Part shown: piece by piece, positions 9,640-20,040 of the stretch
How the letters are laid out: every line of letters begins with the position of its first letter
Position numbering within the stretch: position 1 is the first letter of the stretch
Source of the DNA: Gracilariopsis chorda
Taxonomy: Eukaryota; Rhodophyta; Florideophyceae; Gracilariales; Gracilariaceae
Length of the DNA stretch: 64,000 nucleotides
Assembly (NCBI GenBank): GCA_003194525.1
Contig: NBIV01000112.1
Coordinates: 124,001-188,000, forward strand
Direction: 5' to 3'
Notes under the pieces: generated by a model
The model's database searches: none
Seen by the model: only the letters and a program-made list of their open reading frames with translations
Told to the model about the DNA's origin: nothing
Position numbers and translations under genes: made by a program

Positions 9640-10215
9640 TTGAGGGGAGTGTAGGGGTAAGAGCAAGTAAGAGAAAGACAAAAAGCCTCGGGGGGAAAGA
9701 TGGTGGGATTGGAAATAAATGGATTAACTGTGCGGAATGGAGGCCGTTGTTGAGTCTTCAAACAGCGTGCGAGTGTTGTGCAATGTCGGTTGGGAGTGTC
9801 GGAATCTGAGCAACGGAGATCACTCGTTGAGAGCATGGGAGGATCTCAGTGGTGGCGATTGGTTGTTGAAGGATACGTGGACGACGTGTTTGATCGAGCG
9901 AGCACTTGCAGATGACCCACGAACCTATACGATCAAGGAGGTTCGGTAATGGCTGGCTGTATCATACAGTGCTAATAGAATGCACGACTACCTACCCTTG
10001 GTACCGTTGGTACCTTTGTACCAACGGCAGCGGAACACAATTGAATAGCAAAGTTTGCAAAAGGGAAGCGCTAGCGATCCAGCCCGGCGCTGCACACTGC
10101 CAACCGAAGTTTGGATTCTGTTGGTGAAGCTCAAGTCAACAAAAAAAAGGCGCTGCTGTTACATTGTTTTAAGGGTAGCCAAACAGATCGCAGTACTTAT
10201 ACAAGTGCAAGGGTT
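9640..10215. promoter_or_regulatory. FAP upstream spacer
   Basis: About 580 bases between the FAP start and the 3' end of the DUF2358 gene, both on the minus strand. It contains the GGTACC pair at 9999-10026 and otherwise nothing I recognise. Confidence 0.45.
9999..10026. repeat. GGTACC pair upstream of FAP
   Basis: GGTACCGTTGGTACC followed by TTTGTACCAACGG. This is the same 9-bp spacing as the array at 7207-7248, and it ends with the reverse-complement half CCAACGG. It lies about 360 bases upstream of the FAP start. Confidence 0.65.
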
Positions 10216-11139
10216 TCAGCGTTGTTTTGGGTCGCTTGCAGCGCGCTGCTCCAAAATTTGTTCGATACTCGCGGCAGGCGGGGCACCAAAGCGCTTGAAT
10301 ACAACGCTGACAAAGGCATCAAGGGCCGTAACGGACCAAGTTTCCACGTGAGATTTCACTAAACGTTGTTGATCAAAGGTGTAAATGGTGCATCCAGTGT
10401 ACGGCTTGATCGTAGGTTTCCAAGGAAGATTGAGAGCACCCTCTAGTCTCCACTCGGCTGAAATACGGTTTTGGTCTAAGACTTGAATGTGTATGAGTTG
10501 CACATTGGATAAACGACGGCAAAATAATCCGGCTGTGGCGGAGGTGTACTTCTGAAGGCCGCGAACAGGGACGTCTGGATCTGGTCCATCGAACAGACAG
10601 TCATCTCTGTAGATCTCTGTGGTGAGTCTTCCAGTAATGTAGTATTGTCTTTTTTCAAAGTCTTCCTGAATAAGAGTTAAGCATGTGTCGATGGGCAGGT
10701 TGGGCGTCTTTGCCGTGGTCGGGGCGCACGGTAGAAGCGAGGATGGTAGGATGGACTTATGACGGGTGAGGATTGCCCAGGTCAGTACTTGTCGAATGGC
10801 GTCCAACGTATCGGTAAATCTGCGACGCCAAAAGGGACATTTGACGGTGTTTGTGCGCTCGGTGAGCGCATCGAGACGCGATAATAACTGCGTTGACGGC
10901 GGCGTAGGAGGAGAGTGGCGACTGCACAACACTCGCGCGCCGGCGTGGCTGCGCCTTCGTTGTCGCAGCAACGGCGAATTCGAGACGAAGGCGGCGGATG
11001 ACATGGTGCTCGGCGCTAAGGCGCAGACACTGAGCTGCGTGTGGCGGCGTGCTTCACTCACGTGCTCCATGTGGCGACGGCGATGGTGCGCGGCCATCCG
11101 CGGGAGGCGGAACGCGTACTCTCCCCGAGCGCGGCACAT
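10216..11139 (-). CDS. DUF2358 family protein, probably plastid-targeted
   Basis: The C-terminal two-thirds match the DUF2358 family of plant, algal and cyanobacterial proteins of unknown function, which have an NTF2/SnoaL-like fold. The visible blocks are CLTLIQEDFEKRQYYITGRL, TEIYRDDCLFDGPDPDVPVRG, LSNVQLIHIQVLDQNRISA and EWRLEGALNLPWKPTIKPYTG, with the end WSVTALDAFVSVVFKRFGAP. Several in-frame ATGs exist (11139, 11097, 11070, 11004). I favour 11004 in practice, because MSSAAFVSNSPLLRQRRRSHAG looks like a red-algal transit peptide with the FV motif and gives 262 residues. The upstream part is Arg/His-rich and unconserved. Its neighbour FAP is also plastid-type. Divergent from TFIIE-alpha. 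Confidence 0.87.
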   Translation of the reverse strand: MCRARGEYAFRLPRMAAHHRRRHMEHVSEARRHTQLSVCALAPSTMSSAAFVSNSPLLRQRRRSHAGARVLCSRHSPPTPPSTQLLSRLDALTERTNTVKCPFWRRRFTDTLDAIRQVLTWAILTRHKSILPSSLLPCAPTTAKTPNLPIDTCLTLIQEDFEKRQYYITGRLTTEIYRDDCLFDGPDPDVPVRGLQKYTSATAGLFCRRLSNVQLIHIQVLDQNRISAEWRLEGALNLPWKPTIKPYTGCTIYTFDQQRLVKSHVETWSVTALDAFVSVVFKRFGAPPAASIEQILEQRAASDPKQR

Positions 11140-11600
11140 GTCGTTCCGATGCTCAGGAGGTGCGTAAATATCTCGGAGCGCCCAATGTTCCTATGCCACG
11201 TATCCACGTGGCACGGGTGTGGATCGGTTCGGCTGGCGATCATCTTTTGGGGGTTAAGACTATGTTGACAGCAAGGCCTTGCGGTTCTCTACTTTTGCTG
11301 TGCAGTACCACTCTAACCCTTTCCTCTACCTTTGTAGTACAAAGTTTGTACAACCGTACAACGGTAACTTAACCCTAACCTTTAGCTTTTCAGTACTGTA
11401 TTACAAGGGAAGAGTTACGCGCGAGAACCCTTTCAACTCTGTTGCTCGCATTGTTTACACTTTTCCGTATACCCTTCGTACAACGGTATCTACCGTTGGT
11501 AACTTACAAGAGCAAGAACCACCAGAACAAGCCTTTATTCTCTGTGCTCTGCAAGAGCCACTGATTGTCTGAACAGCCGCGTCATTCATAGATCGCACAC
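11140..11600. promoter_or_regulatory. Divergent promoter region, DUF2358 / TFIIE-alpha
   Basis: This 460-bp region shows a G-box-like CCACGTGG at about 11207, an approximate GTAC cluster at 11331-11367 (TTTGTAGTACAAAGTTTGTA and CCGTACAACGGTAAC), and CCGTTGGTAACTTA at 11493. That last 14-mer recurs exactly at 15566. TAACCCTAACC at 11368 resembles the plant telo-box. These are candidate sites only. Confidence 0.5.
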
Positions 11601-12884
11601 ATGGCAGAAGTGCCACGGGAGGCCGTGGAGTTTGCTAGACGGCTGGTTCGCGCTTTCTATCCCGATGAGTTTGTCGTTTTGATGGACGCCGTCTTGCGGC
11701 AGAACAACTTTGTGTCCCATAGAGATCTTGCGCACCGCCTCCGAATGCAGCCAAAGGAAATGCGTCAGGTTCTGGTGCGCATGGAGCATGCCCGCCTCAT
11801 GCATCGAGACAAGCGAGAGCAAAAGCGCATTACCATTCGCGACGGGAAAAAGCAAACTCGTGCCATTCAGACGGATTACTGGTATGTGCCTCTGGCAGAG
11901 ATGGTGGACGCTTTCATGTACAGAGTTTGGCGCATCACGAAAGAGCTAGACGAAAAACGGAGAAATGTCGCTGAGCGACAGAAATACATTTGCACCCGCT
12001 GCGGAGCAGAATTTCAACTCATCGACATACTAGCTGGAAGTCGACCGGATGGCCAATTCGAATGCACTAATATGAATGCACGAGCTCTCCCGTGTGGTGG
12101 CCTCATCAGGGAACAGGATAACAGTGCACAGATCCGAGAGATGGAAAGACTAAGAAACATGATCGAAGATGAACTGCGCACTCTACGAGAACGTGCAGAC
12201 CACTGCTCACGACTGGAAATACCGCGTCATCCACTGGAAGGGGCTGATGAAAAGACATGGGGCGAGCATGTGCCAGAAACAGTGGGCGCACATGGTGAAA
12301 GAGTGGATGAGGACGGAATTGATCTACAGCTTAAAGGAGAACATGGAGAAGGCAAAAACGATCCAGATGTTATGGTTATTGAACCAATACCAAGAGAGAG
12401 GAAGGATGATGCATTCATCCCTGAAAAACCGAGCTGGTTCAAGGAAGGGGGTGGCGAAGAGGAAGAAGAATGGGATGATACGGAGCAACACGTGCTGGAC
12501 AACAAAGCAGGCACAGCAGCCAGCTTTGCGCGTGAAGAAGATGAAAAGGCATACTATGACATGTACGTGCAGCAAATTTATGGGACAGCGACACCATCTC
12601 AAGACGCAGATGCGTCAAAGACGGCCAATGAAGCTGCTGTTGATCTGGATGGCGAGGACGAAGTCGTGGAAGTTGTGGCTGAAAACGAAAAGGAAACAAC
12701 GGAGGGTGCACAAGCAGAGGATGATAAGCAGGATGCGATGGTATCTGTGGCCGGAAAGATGACGAAACTTTCTGAGGTGACGACTGAAATGGAAGAGCAG
12801 ATGACAGCGGAGGAATATGCCGCATATTTCGCGCTCTCGCAGCCAAACAATTCGGCTGATGAAGACGATGATGAATTTGAATGA
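11601..12884 (+). CDS. Transcription initiation factor IIE subunit alpha (TFIIE-alpha)
   Basis: This is the large subunit of general factor TFIIE, which recruits TFIIH and helps open promoters for RNA polymerase II in the nucleus. Residues 1-115 form the TFE/TFIIE-alpha winged helix (FYPDEFVVLMDAVLRQNNFV, then DLAHRLRMQPKEMRQVLVRM and TDYWYVPLAEMVDAFMYRVW). A zinc ribbon follows with Cys131, Cys134, Cys155 and Cys165 (YICTRCGAEFQLIDIL ... FECTNMNARALPCGG), then a basic coiled segment (REMERLRNMIEDELRTLRER). The rest, to residue 427, is acidic and ends in DEDDDEFE, like the acidic tail that contacts TFIIH in other eukaryotes. The ATG at 11601 is the natural start. No intron. Confidence 0.95.
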   Translation: MAEVPREAVEFARRLVRAFYPDEFVVLMDAVLRQNNFVSHRDLAHRLRMQPKEMRQVLVRMEHARLMHRDKREQKRITIRDGKKQTRAIQTDYWYVPLAEMVDAFMYRVWRITKELDEKRRNVAERQKYICTRCGAEFQLIDILAGSRPDGQFECTNMNARALPCGGLIREQDNSAQIREMERLRNMIEDELRTLRERADHCSRLEIPRHPLEGADEKTWGEHVPETVGAHGERVDEDGIDLQLKGEHGEGKNDPDVMVIEPIPRERKDDAFIPEKPSWFKEGGGEEEEEWDDTEQHVLDNKAGTAASFAREEDEKAYYDMYVQQIYGTATPSQDADASKTANEAAVDLDGEDEVVEVVAENEKETTEGAQAEDDKQDAMVSVAGKMTKLSEVTTEMEEQMTAEEYAAYFALSQPNNSADEDDDEFE

Positions 12885-13749
12885 GAATGTCGCAGGACAT
12901 GAATGAAAGCTGTGGATTGTGTACTTGTTCCCCAAAGATACCTAAGGTATGTGGAATGTGCGGAATAGAACAGCTACCCCGACAGCTGAACGGAATCACT
13001 GGGCCCGAAATGAGAAGAACTTGTTTGCTCGTCTCTGACAAGAAACGTGGTAAGCACCCCGCCTTGCTTTGAGACGCGTGCCAGCCCAGACGGTAGTGTA
13101 AAAGAAAACGAGCTTGGCCCGTTGTATTGCGAAGGACAAGGGCTTACATGGAAGATGCAAAGTCACGTGGCGAAGGAATGACGGGCTGTCGCGTCGTACG
13201 GATGATAAGTTTAGGCAGGATGCCACTGTTGTCGGGGCTTGTGTCCGGCCATGCCTCGCGTTTGTAATCGTCTGAACGCACGCCTAGATATTGTATCGGG
13301 CCAGGCCCTGTTGGTTTGATAGAAATGGAGATCAATCACCTCAGCGCAATATTCGAGATTGAGATCACGTATGAAGCGCCATGCGCACTGGAACTGTCAA
13401 GACATGGAATTGAATGTCATGGAGCCTGTTGTAGAAAGAGGGGCACAGATACCACACTTGCGATTTGTATCATATCACGTGAAAGCTTTATCGAAAGCGC
13501 CGAAGCGTGCACATGAACCGACAACGGAACGGCAGTAACATACCGTACAGAATGAAGTTGTGAGTTATAATGCTGTTTCATTGAAGCTGTACGGTCAAAC
13601 TGCTCTTTCTTAGATGTTGATTAGTTTACTCTGTTACTACGGGTGAGGATATTTTTGTTTAACCTATGTCATTTGGTAGTGGTACGAATGGTAGTTTTTG
13701 TGTTGGTTGTTAAGAACGTGATGCAATTTCCAGGAAAAGGCAAGTGAGT
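12885..13749. other. Convergent 3' spacer
   Basis: About 865 bases between the convergent ends of TFIIE-alpha and the helicase-associated-repeat gene. I see no gene or strong signal. Confidence 0.45.
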
Positions 13750-14913
13750 CTAGCGAAACGGTGTAGGATTGCTGAGGACTTTGAGGCTGGAGATGGGAGG
13801 TAGCACGAAAGAAGTAGAAGGGCTCCTCTTGGAGCCGACACACCTGAGCGAGGAGGTTCCACCATGAAACGACGGTAAATCAGAAGAAGCCGGACGCTCC
13901 GCAGCATCAGGGGTTGGTCCAGGCAGCACGAGTTTGGGAATACGCGGCGAATCCGAAGAGGGCGACAGCAGGGATGCAATAGACTGAACATGCGCCCTAT
14001 CGCTCTTTGCGGGAGTGGTTGTAGGAACGGGAGTGGCAAGACTGTTATGAGCAGTCAGAATGCTGACGGGGGTGTGATGGGCATGGGGCTGCAAGTGAGC
14101 ATGCAAAGGAGAGATGGGGTGCATATAGTTGAAGAGCGGCTTCTGCACGAGTGGGGATCGTGGCGACTTGTGACGCTTTGTGGGCGGCTGCGGGGTTAGA
14201 TTGTGGGCGGTGGTCGGGGTGGTTGGGCTGGTGCGCTTGCAGGGGAGCGGGGTGCTGTTTGCAGCGGCGGAGGCGCGAGCGCGGGCGGCTCGGCGACGCC
14301 TTTCCGCGAGGAACTGCTGAGGGTTCCAGATGAAGCCAGCTTCGTTGAGCAGACGCTCACGATGGGCAGAAAGCTTTCCCTTTCGCTTGCTTTGACGCTG
14401 AGTGTTGACCCACCAACCGAGCTCACCCTCGTTGAACGGGACACAGGCGTGCCCCTCCGTGGCGCGAAAATGAAGAAGTTTGTTGAACTTGTCCATCCAG
14501 TCGGCCTCGGCGGTGTTCCAAATGAAGCCAATGGCGTCGAGCTTGCGGACGCGATGGAGTGGAAGCTTGTCTTTACGGCGATTAGCGCGCATTTTGGCGA
14601 CCCACATGCCGAGGTTCGGGTCGGAGATGGGCACACAACAGTGGCCGTTGAGACGGTAGTAATGCAGCAGGTGGGCGTAACGATGCTCCCAGGCGGCCTC
14701 GTTGGTGTTCCACACAAAGCCGAGACGGTCGAGTTGGGCTTTTCTGTGGAGGTCGAGCTTGGCCTTTTTGTGGAGCTCGCGTTGACGAACTACCCAGCGG
14801 CCGAGCTTGCCTTCTGCCTTGGGAACGTTGCAGTTGCCGTGGAGACGCTTCCATTGGGAGAGTTCTGCGTAACGACGCTCCCAGAGCAAAGTGCTGTCGG
14901 CATCAGTGTCCAT
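13750..14913 (-). CDS. Stand-alone helicase-associated (HA) domain protein
   Basis: A 387-residue protein. The first 210 residues are three tandem helicase-associated domain repeats, each about 67 residues: WERRYAELSQWKRLHGNCNVP...LGRWVVRQR, then WEHRYAHLLHYYRLNGHCCVP...LGMWVAKMR, then WMDKFNKLLHFRATEGHACVP...LGWWVNTQR. Each ends with a DRLGFVWN-type motif. The domain was named from bacterial helicases, but in algae and stramenopiles it is often found without a helicase, as here. It is probably a nucleic-acid-binding module. The C-terminal half is Pro/Ser/Thr-rich with basic patches (KRHKSP) and looks disordered and possibly nuclear. The ATG at 14913 is supported by the first repeat starting about ten residues later. 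The molecular role is unknown. Confidence 0.88.
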   Translation of the reverse strand: MDTDADSTLLWERRYAELSQWKRLHGNCNVPKAEGKLGRWVVRQRELHKKAKLDLHRKAQLDRLGFVWNTNEAAWEHRYAHLLHYYRLNGHCCVPISDPNLGMWVAKMRANRRKDKLPLHRVRKLDAIGFIWNTAEADWMDKFNKLLHFRATEGHACVPFNEGELGWWVNTQRQSKRKGKLSAHRERLLNEAGFIWNPQQFLAERRRRAARARASAAANSTPLPCKRTSPTTPTTAHNLTPQPPTKRHKSPRSPLVQKPLFNYMHPISPLHAHLQPHAHHTPVSILTAHNSLATPVPTTTPAKSDRAHVQSIASLLSPSSDSPRIPKLVLPGPTPDAAERPASSDLPSFHGGTSSLRCVGSKRSPSTSFVLPPISSLKVLSNPTPFR

Positions 14914-15561
14914 TGGAGATGGAGTTGTGTGTGGGAGGGAGAGGAAGGTGGGTAGATGGGTGGATGGATGATTGGGGTGGCAAGTGTGGTGGAATATGGT
15001 GAACAGGGATTGGGAAAGCAGGTGAGCGAACGCATCGGGGGGAGGGCGGTTTTTGCTTATATACGGGGGGGAGATGTAGTGAAAGGGAGGCGATGGGTAA
15101 GATAGGGGGACGGGGGTACGTGGGATACGGAGCGGAGGAAGCGTGTAGCTGAACGGGGGTGGGGAGCGCGGGGTGAGGGGCGGAAGGGGAAATGGCTGAG
15201 ATGGGGGGCGGAGGATGCGGAGGAAGCGTCAGCCAGCGGGCACGCGCGTGTCAGAACAGATGGCGGGGCGACCGCGTCAAAATTGTTTGGAGCACGTAGA
15301 TATGTACCGAAGGGTAGGGCGATGGGGCGGCGGTAGGGTTTTGTGCTGCTTGATGACAAAGAAAGGCGATCACGTGCGCAACACGTCTGATAGCTCGTCA
15401 CTGGCTGTTCCGTAAGCGACAGCACGTGACAATGTACACGTTTGCGGCGCGCTGGCCACGTGGCCCCCGCCCGCTGCGCATTGGCTCCGCCAATTTGTTT
15501 CGCGCGTGCGTAATTAGACTGCGGCGCTGTGAGCTACACTTCGGTCTGTGAGCTGCGAAGC

Positions 15562-15579
15562 GGTACCGTTGGTAACTTA
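15562..15579. promoter_or_regulatory. GGTACC/CCGTTGGTA motif
   Basis: GGTACCGTTGGTAACTTA. The last 14 bases (CCGTTGGTAACTTA) are identical to 11493-11506 upstream of TFIIE-alpha. Confidence 0.55.
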
Positions 15580-16230
15580 GAGAAATGGGTTAATTTGACA
15601 AGAGTGGGGCCAAATCTGTTTTTCGTTTTTGTAATTAGCCAATTTTTGGTTATGTAAAATTGCGACTTGAGCGCAGATCCAAACTACTAGTGCTTGCCTC
15701 TCAAATGGTCCATTTCAGGAACGTTGTGTCTATGCAAGTACCAGAATCGGCAGAAATGTAGTTGTTTACAAGGCGTGCAAACTGGAAAGTGAAGCACTCA
15801 AAGGAAAAAGCTCGTGCGTCCTCTGTGCGGAAGAAAGAAAGAAAAGCGGTTCGGCTGTATTAAAGAAGCATATTAGTAGTGGTAAACATTTATTGTGTAG
15901 CTGTTGGCTTTTTTCCCCAATACACGGACCAAACGCCTTTACTCCTGCATTGCATTGCATCGTAACATTGCCGCAACTAATAAGTTAGTTTTACAACATT
16001 CCGCTCTATTGCGGTTCAAACTAACAAGAGCCAGTGCCACTATGACAAAACAGAACGCAAGTTTTAAGAGACGACAAAAAGTCCAAGCTCATCTTCGTCT
16101 CAAATTAACCCCCTTCGTCGTCTACAGTACCATCGATACTGGCGTACCAAAAGCTACACAAAATTTTACACATTTTAGGGTCATGAATGTGTTCCAAATT
16201 AAGCATTTCTGACCGCCTAACCCTTACATA

Positions 16231-16242
16231 CGGTACCAACGG
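16231..16242. promoter_or_regulatory. Inverse GGTACC motif upstream of ABC1K
   Basis: CGGTACCAACGG is the reverse complement of CCGTTGGTACCG as found in the 7207-7248 array. It lies about 100 bases upstream of the ABC1K start codon. Confidence 0.55.
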
Positions 16243-16337
16243 TGTAGACCCTACACCCACACAAACGACGCCCGAACGGCTTGCGCTTCGCTGCGCTCCG
16301 TCCGCGAACCGAAACGCGCGCCGCTCGTCCCGCACAC

Positions 16338-18071
16338 ATGGCGCCGCAGCTGCGCTCGGTGGCGCGCACCGTCGCCGTGGGCGCGTCCGCGGCTGCCGTC
16401 GCCGCCGTCGCGCTGGAGCGTTCCCCCGCCGCGCTCGACCCCGACTCCTCCCTGGGAGCCGCCGCCTCCCGCGTCGTCGCTCTGGTCCGCTTCTCCAGAT
16501 CTCTCTACGCCGCCGCGCGAGTCGCCTTCGACTATCGCGCCCTCTTCAAACGCCACGCTGAATACGCCTCCCCCGAGTACCGCGCAGACCGCGCCCTTGT
16601 TCACCGACGATCTGCCCAGCGCATGCTGCACCTGTGCCGCGTGCAGGGCGCCGTCTACGTTAAGATTGGCCAGCATGTGGCCAGTATGAGCCATGCCGTG
16701 CCGCCTGAATATCGCCAACAACTTCGTCAGCTCGAGGATCGCGCCGCTCACCGCCCGTTTTCACAGATTCGACGCGCTTTGGAACGCCAACTTCCGGCCG
16801 GTTTGAACGCTACTTTCTCGCACTTTGACCCTCAACCCGTGGCAGCCGCATCGCTCGCTCAAGTTCATCGTGCCACGCTCCGAGATTCTAAGCGTGACGT
16901 CGCCGTAAAAGTGCAGTATCCCGGACTGGAATCTCTTGTTAGTAGTGATCTTACTTCCATTTCTATGCTCTCTTGGTTGCTCTCTTGGCTCTTTCCGTTC
17001 TTTAATATGCATTGGGTCGTCGACCAGTTCCGCGTCAACCTTCGAAACGAACTCGACTTTCAAATGGAAGCACGCTCTGCTCGTCGTACTGCCAACTTCT
17101 TCCGCGATCATCCGCGCGTATTTGTACCCCATGTGTACGATCAGTACTCTACCGACAAGTTACTCGTCATGGATTATGTCCATGGTTTCCGCGTCGACGA
17201 TGTTGAAGCCATGCATCGTCAACACATCGTGCCGCAGCAAGTGGCACAAACCGTTGTCGATGCATTTGCACATATGATCTTCATCAATGGTTTCGTGCAT
17301 TGCGACCCGCATCCGGGAAATCTTATGGTCTCGCCTACTGACTCGGGCCACTTTCGACTCTACCTGCTGGATCACGGCCTTTATCGCGAGCTCAATGATA
17401 ACTTTCGACAGAGTTACTGTAGGTTGTGGAAAGGTTTTGTGTTACGAGATACTCCGTTGGTCGAACAGGCTTGCGATGAACTTGGTGCCCCCGGCTTTGC
17501 AAACGTCTTCTCCATGTTGTTGCTCAACCGCACCTGGAGCTTTGCCAAACAACTTGGTACCGATATTCGCGTCAAGATGAGTCCCGAAGAATTTGGACGT
17601 ATTCGTGATGATTTGAAGGAGGGTGGCTTGAAGTCTCACGCTGATGTATCGCACTTTGTTGAACAAATCCCTGATCAACTCATTCTTGTATTCAAGATGA
17701 ATTCTTTGGTGCGTAACGTTAACAAGGCACTGGGTGCCCAAGTTAACCGCTTCAAGGTTAATGCTAGATATGCTGTTAGAGGCTTGCGCGTTTTCAATAA
17801 CAACACGCCAGACCGCCCACAGCGACATGCTCATGCGCATACTGCCACCGTTCTGGCAGGTACTCACCTTGAAGAAAGTGTTTGGAAGGTGTGTGAACTG
17901 TTGCGAGCCTGCGCTGACACGGCTGCTCTGTGGATGGATTGCGTTAGCGTTGAAGTGCAGTTGTTTGCGCTCGACGTCGTGCTTTATATGTTCAAAATGT
18001 GGTACGGTTTCACTCCTTATGGTGGTACTCGGGGTGGTGGAAACAGCGATGATGTTATATTGATTGGATGA
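16338..18071 (+). CDS. ABC1/ADCK (UbiB-type) atypical kinase, ADCK1-like
   Basis: A 577-residue ABC1K protein, a family linked to coenzyme Q, plastoquinone and organelle lipid homeostasis. All the family's unusual motifs are present: YVKIGQHVASM (the KxGQ motif), AAASLAQVHRA (the Ala-rich loop replacing the usual Gly loop), VAVKVQYPGL (ATP lysine), ELDFQMEARSA (the ExD motif), FVHCDPHPGNLMV (catalytic loop) and YLLDHGLYREL (DFG position). DHGLYRELNDNFRQSYCRLW is typical of the ADCK1/Mcp2 branch, which is mitochondrial in fungi and animals. The start at 16338 (MAPQLRSVARTVAVGASAAA) gives an Ala/Arg-rich leader that fits mitochondrial or plastid import. An ATG at 16281 in the same frame would add 19 residues with no clear purpose. 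Confidence 0.94.
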   Translation: MAPQLRSVARTVAVGASAAAVAAVALERSPAALDPDSSLGAAASRVVALVRFSRSLYAAARVAFDYRALFKRHAEYASPEYRADRALVHRRSAQRMLHLCRVQGAVYVKIGQHVASMSHAVPPEYRQQLRQLEDRAAHRPFSQIRRALERQLPAGLNATFSHFDPQPVAAASLAQVHRATLRDSKRDVAVKVQYPGLESLVSSDLTSISMLSWLLSWLFPFFNMHWVVDQFRVNLRNELDFQMEARSARRTANFFRDHPRVFVPHVYDQYSTDKLLVMDYVHGFRVDDVEAMHRQHIVPQQVAQTVVDAFAHMIFINGFVHCDPHPGNLMVSPTDSGHFRLYLLDHGLYRELNDNFRQSYCRLWKGFVLRDTPLVEQACDELGAPGFANVFSMLLLNRTWSFAKQLGTDIRVKMSPEEFGRIRDDLKEGGLKSHADVSHFVEQIPDQLILVFKMNSLVRNVNKALGAQVNRFKVNARYAVRGLRVFNNNTPDRPQRHAHAHTATVLAGTHLEESVWKVCELLRACADTAALWMDCVSVEVQLFALDVVLYMFKMWYGFTPYGGTRGGGNSDDVILIG

Positions 18072-18089
18072 TGCTGCCGTCGACTGAGG

Positions 18090-18110
18090 GAATGAGCGAT
18101 ATGCTCATTC
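18090..18110. terminator. Perfect 8-bp stem-loop just after ABC1K
   Basis: GAATGAGC-GATAT-GCTCATTC begins 19 bases after the stop codon, so it lies in the 3' UTR. It could affect mRNA stability or 3'-end formation. No function is shown. Confidence 0.4.
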
Positions 18111-19698
18111 AAAGCTCTTTGATTTTAGAATTCATGCGTTTTCATACAAAGGTGGGCATAGTCTTTGTGACCTATCCGTCCTTGTCGGGCAGATGGGTGA
18201 CTGCCTCACAAACTTGAGAAGATTGCAGTGAGATTGTCCGATTTAGCTATGCTGTACGGTTGATGAGCATCTGTGGGAGTGTAAGTGAGCAAGTGAGTGT
18301 GTCAGGTGTCGACGTGTGACAATGGAGCATTGCCTCGTCTAGCGTTGATTTTCGTTCGAGAAGGTGTAGTTTGTGTGAAACGTACTTAAGTATATATATA
18401 GCACTATTTGTACACAAAAACCGTCCAAGTCGTGCCCTTCGAGACATGCACTGGAACTGTAAACAACGGAAACAATCTATTTCGCACTTCGAACTCTGCC
18501 CAAGTCAAGCATGGAGAAGCAGCAACGTGGAGTCATGCGTTTCTCATCAACGGGAATCTGTTGCGTGAGTGGGATCCACTTTCATGGATTGAAAGTTTTC
18601 GGTTCTCTTGAGCGTAGTATGTACAAGACCCTTAAAGCCAGAGGGAGACGAAGGTGGGTCCTTTTTCCTTCCGTTAATGTGTGATGCGTTTAAAGGAAAA
18701 ACTCATGGCTGTCGAGCGAACACCAACACGGTCTCGAGGTTGAAGAAGAAGGGCAGGTGTGCAAGCTGCATCACCCGTGTGCATAAAGGCCGACGTGGAG
18801 GTGGACTGTCTACTCTTGCGGCGTCTGTAACGCATATGCACACTTTTTCTGGGTCTCGCCAAAGGCCTCCTGTTATCAACGAGTGTTGCGTTCCCTTTGA
18901 ACATCTCGTATCTACTAGATACACCCGATTGGGGATGCTTTTTGTGAAAAGACGCGCGTAGCTTTTTCCAATGACGAAAAGCGCTCTAGGTTCGTTATCG
19001 TCATATTTACTGCGTTCTGTGCTTCAGTAAGCGCACTACGCTTTCAAGGAAGGTTTGCAATGAGACTGATGTTAGGCTGCCTCTTCTATTCTGCCCCCAT
19101 CTTTAACCGGAGGGCCTTTGACACGATAGAGTTGCAAAAAAGCTGCTCTTCTGCGATGCACCACTGGAAAGAAGCAAGCGACACTTACAAATAGTGAGAC
19201 GCTGCAATGTGGCGAGTCAAATTTGGTATTATGTCCAAGGACTTTTGAGAAGCCTCTGTGATATATACCTATTTGGATTGAAGCAAGAACACGAGGTCCA
19301 CATTCAGATATCCGTTGGTGGAAGCACTTATCTCCAGTTTGAAACTGGAATGCGACAAACTGCTCTGGTAAACATGCGTGCAAAGTGTGTACCGAACACC
19401 AAAAATTGTTGCTTGGTTTGTGAAAGTATGGAAAAGAACCATTTGTCGTCTCTCACACGACATTGTAAGAGACAAGCTAACCTCATGTTTCTCTTCAACC
19501 ATGGTAACTTCAAATAACGTATCACCTGCACAATCAATAAAGTCAGTGATTGTTTGGTATCTTGTTTTTTGAGCTCAGGTAAGCAATTGTCCACCATGAG
19601 CGATGCTTTGAAGTCACTTGGACGAAAATACGTTGGAAATGCGTTCAACAATACGCAGCTTCTTCAAGGAGCTTGTCTCCCTATTGCAAGAGAAAGCT

Positions 19699-20040
19699 TC
19701 ACATATCTGATTGGATAAAACCTTCGTGGTTCTCCGTTAAAAGAAGAGCTACTTTTAGTATCTCACACAGACCGCTCTCATGTGCCGCCAAAGCCCTATG
19801 AAATACACATACCCACTTGCTTCTGTCGAATACGACATTCATATTTGCTCTAATGAGGATTTCTTCTTTACACCTTTCATAATTTTCCATCTCTATGGCA
19901 AAAAACTGAAGGTGCAACACAGAATCTAATGGTAAGTTGTCCACTTCCACCGTCTTTGAACTCATCTTTTGCTTGCATGAGAAAAAGGAAAGTCCAGCGA
20001 TTATTCTAATGCATAACTGCGTCCTTTTACACTGGCACAC
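19699..20040 (-). pseudogene. Degenerate ankyrin-repeat remnant
   Basis: The 113-codon minus-strand ORF contains LHLQFFAIEMENYERCKEEI, then NMNVVFDRSKWVCVFHRALA and ESGLCEILKVALLLTENHEG. This order resembles two ankyrin repeats (LHxAA...ANVNxxD...TPLHxA...GxxEIVKxLL) with key positions worn. Further weak ankyrin-like text in other frames (KLSLAIGRQAP, about 19,690-19,660) suggests a longer, broken gene. This is an impression from reading and needs a profile search. Confidence 0.35.

Larger units (their letters stand above)
14914..16337. promoter_or_regulatory. Divergent region between HA-protein and ABC1K genes
   Basis: 1.4 kb holding both promoters. Three CACGTG cores occur at about 15373, 15424 and 15454, on the HA-gene side. 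GGTACCGTTGGTAAC lies at 15562 and its inverse CGGTACCAACGG at 16231, about 100 bases upstream of the ABC1K start. The part 14930-15260 is very G-rich on the plus strand. No gene is supported. Confidence 0.5.
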
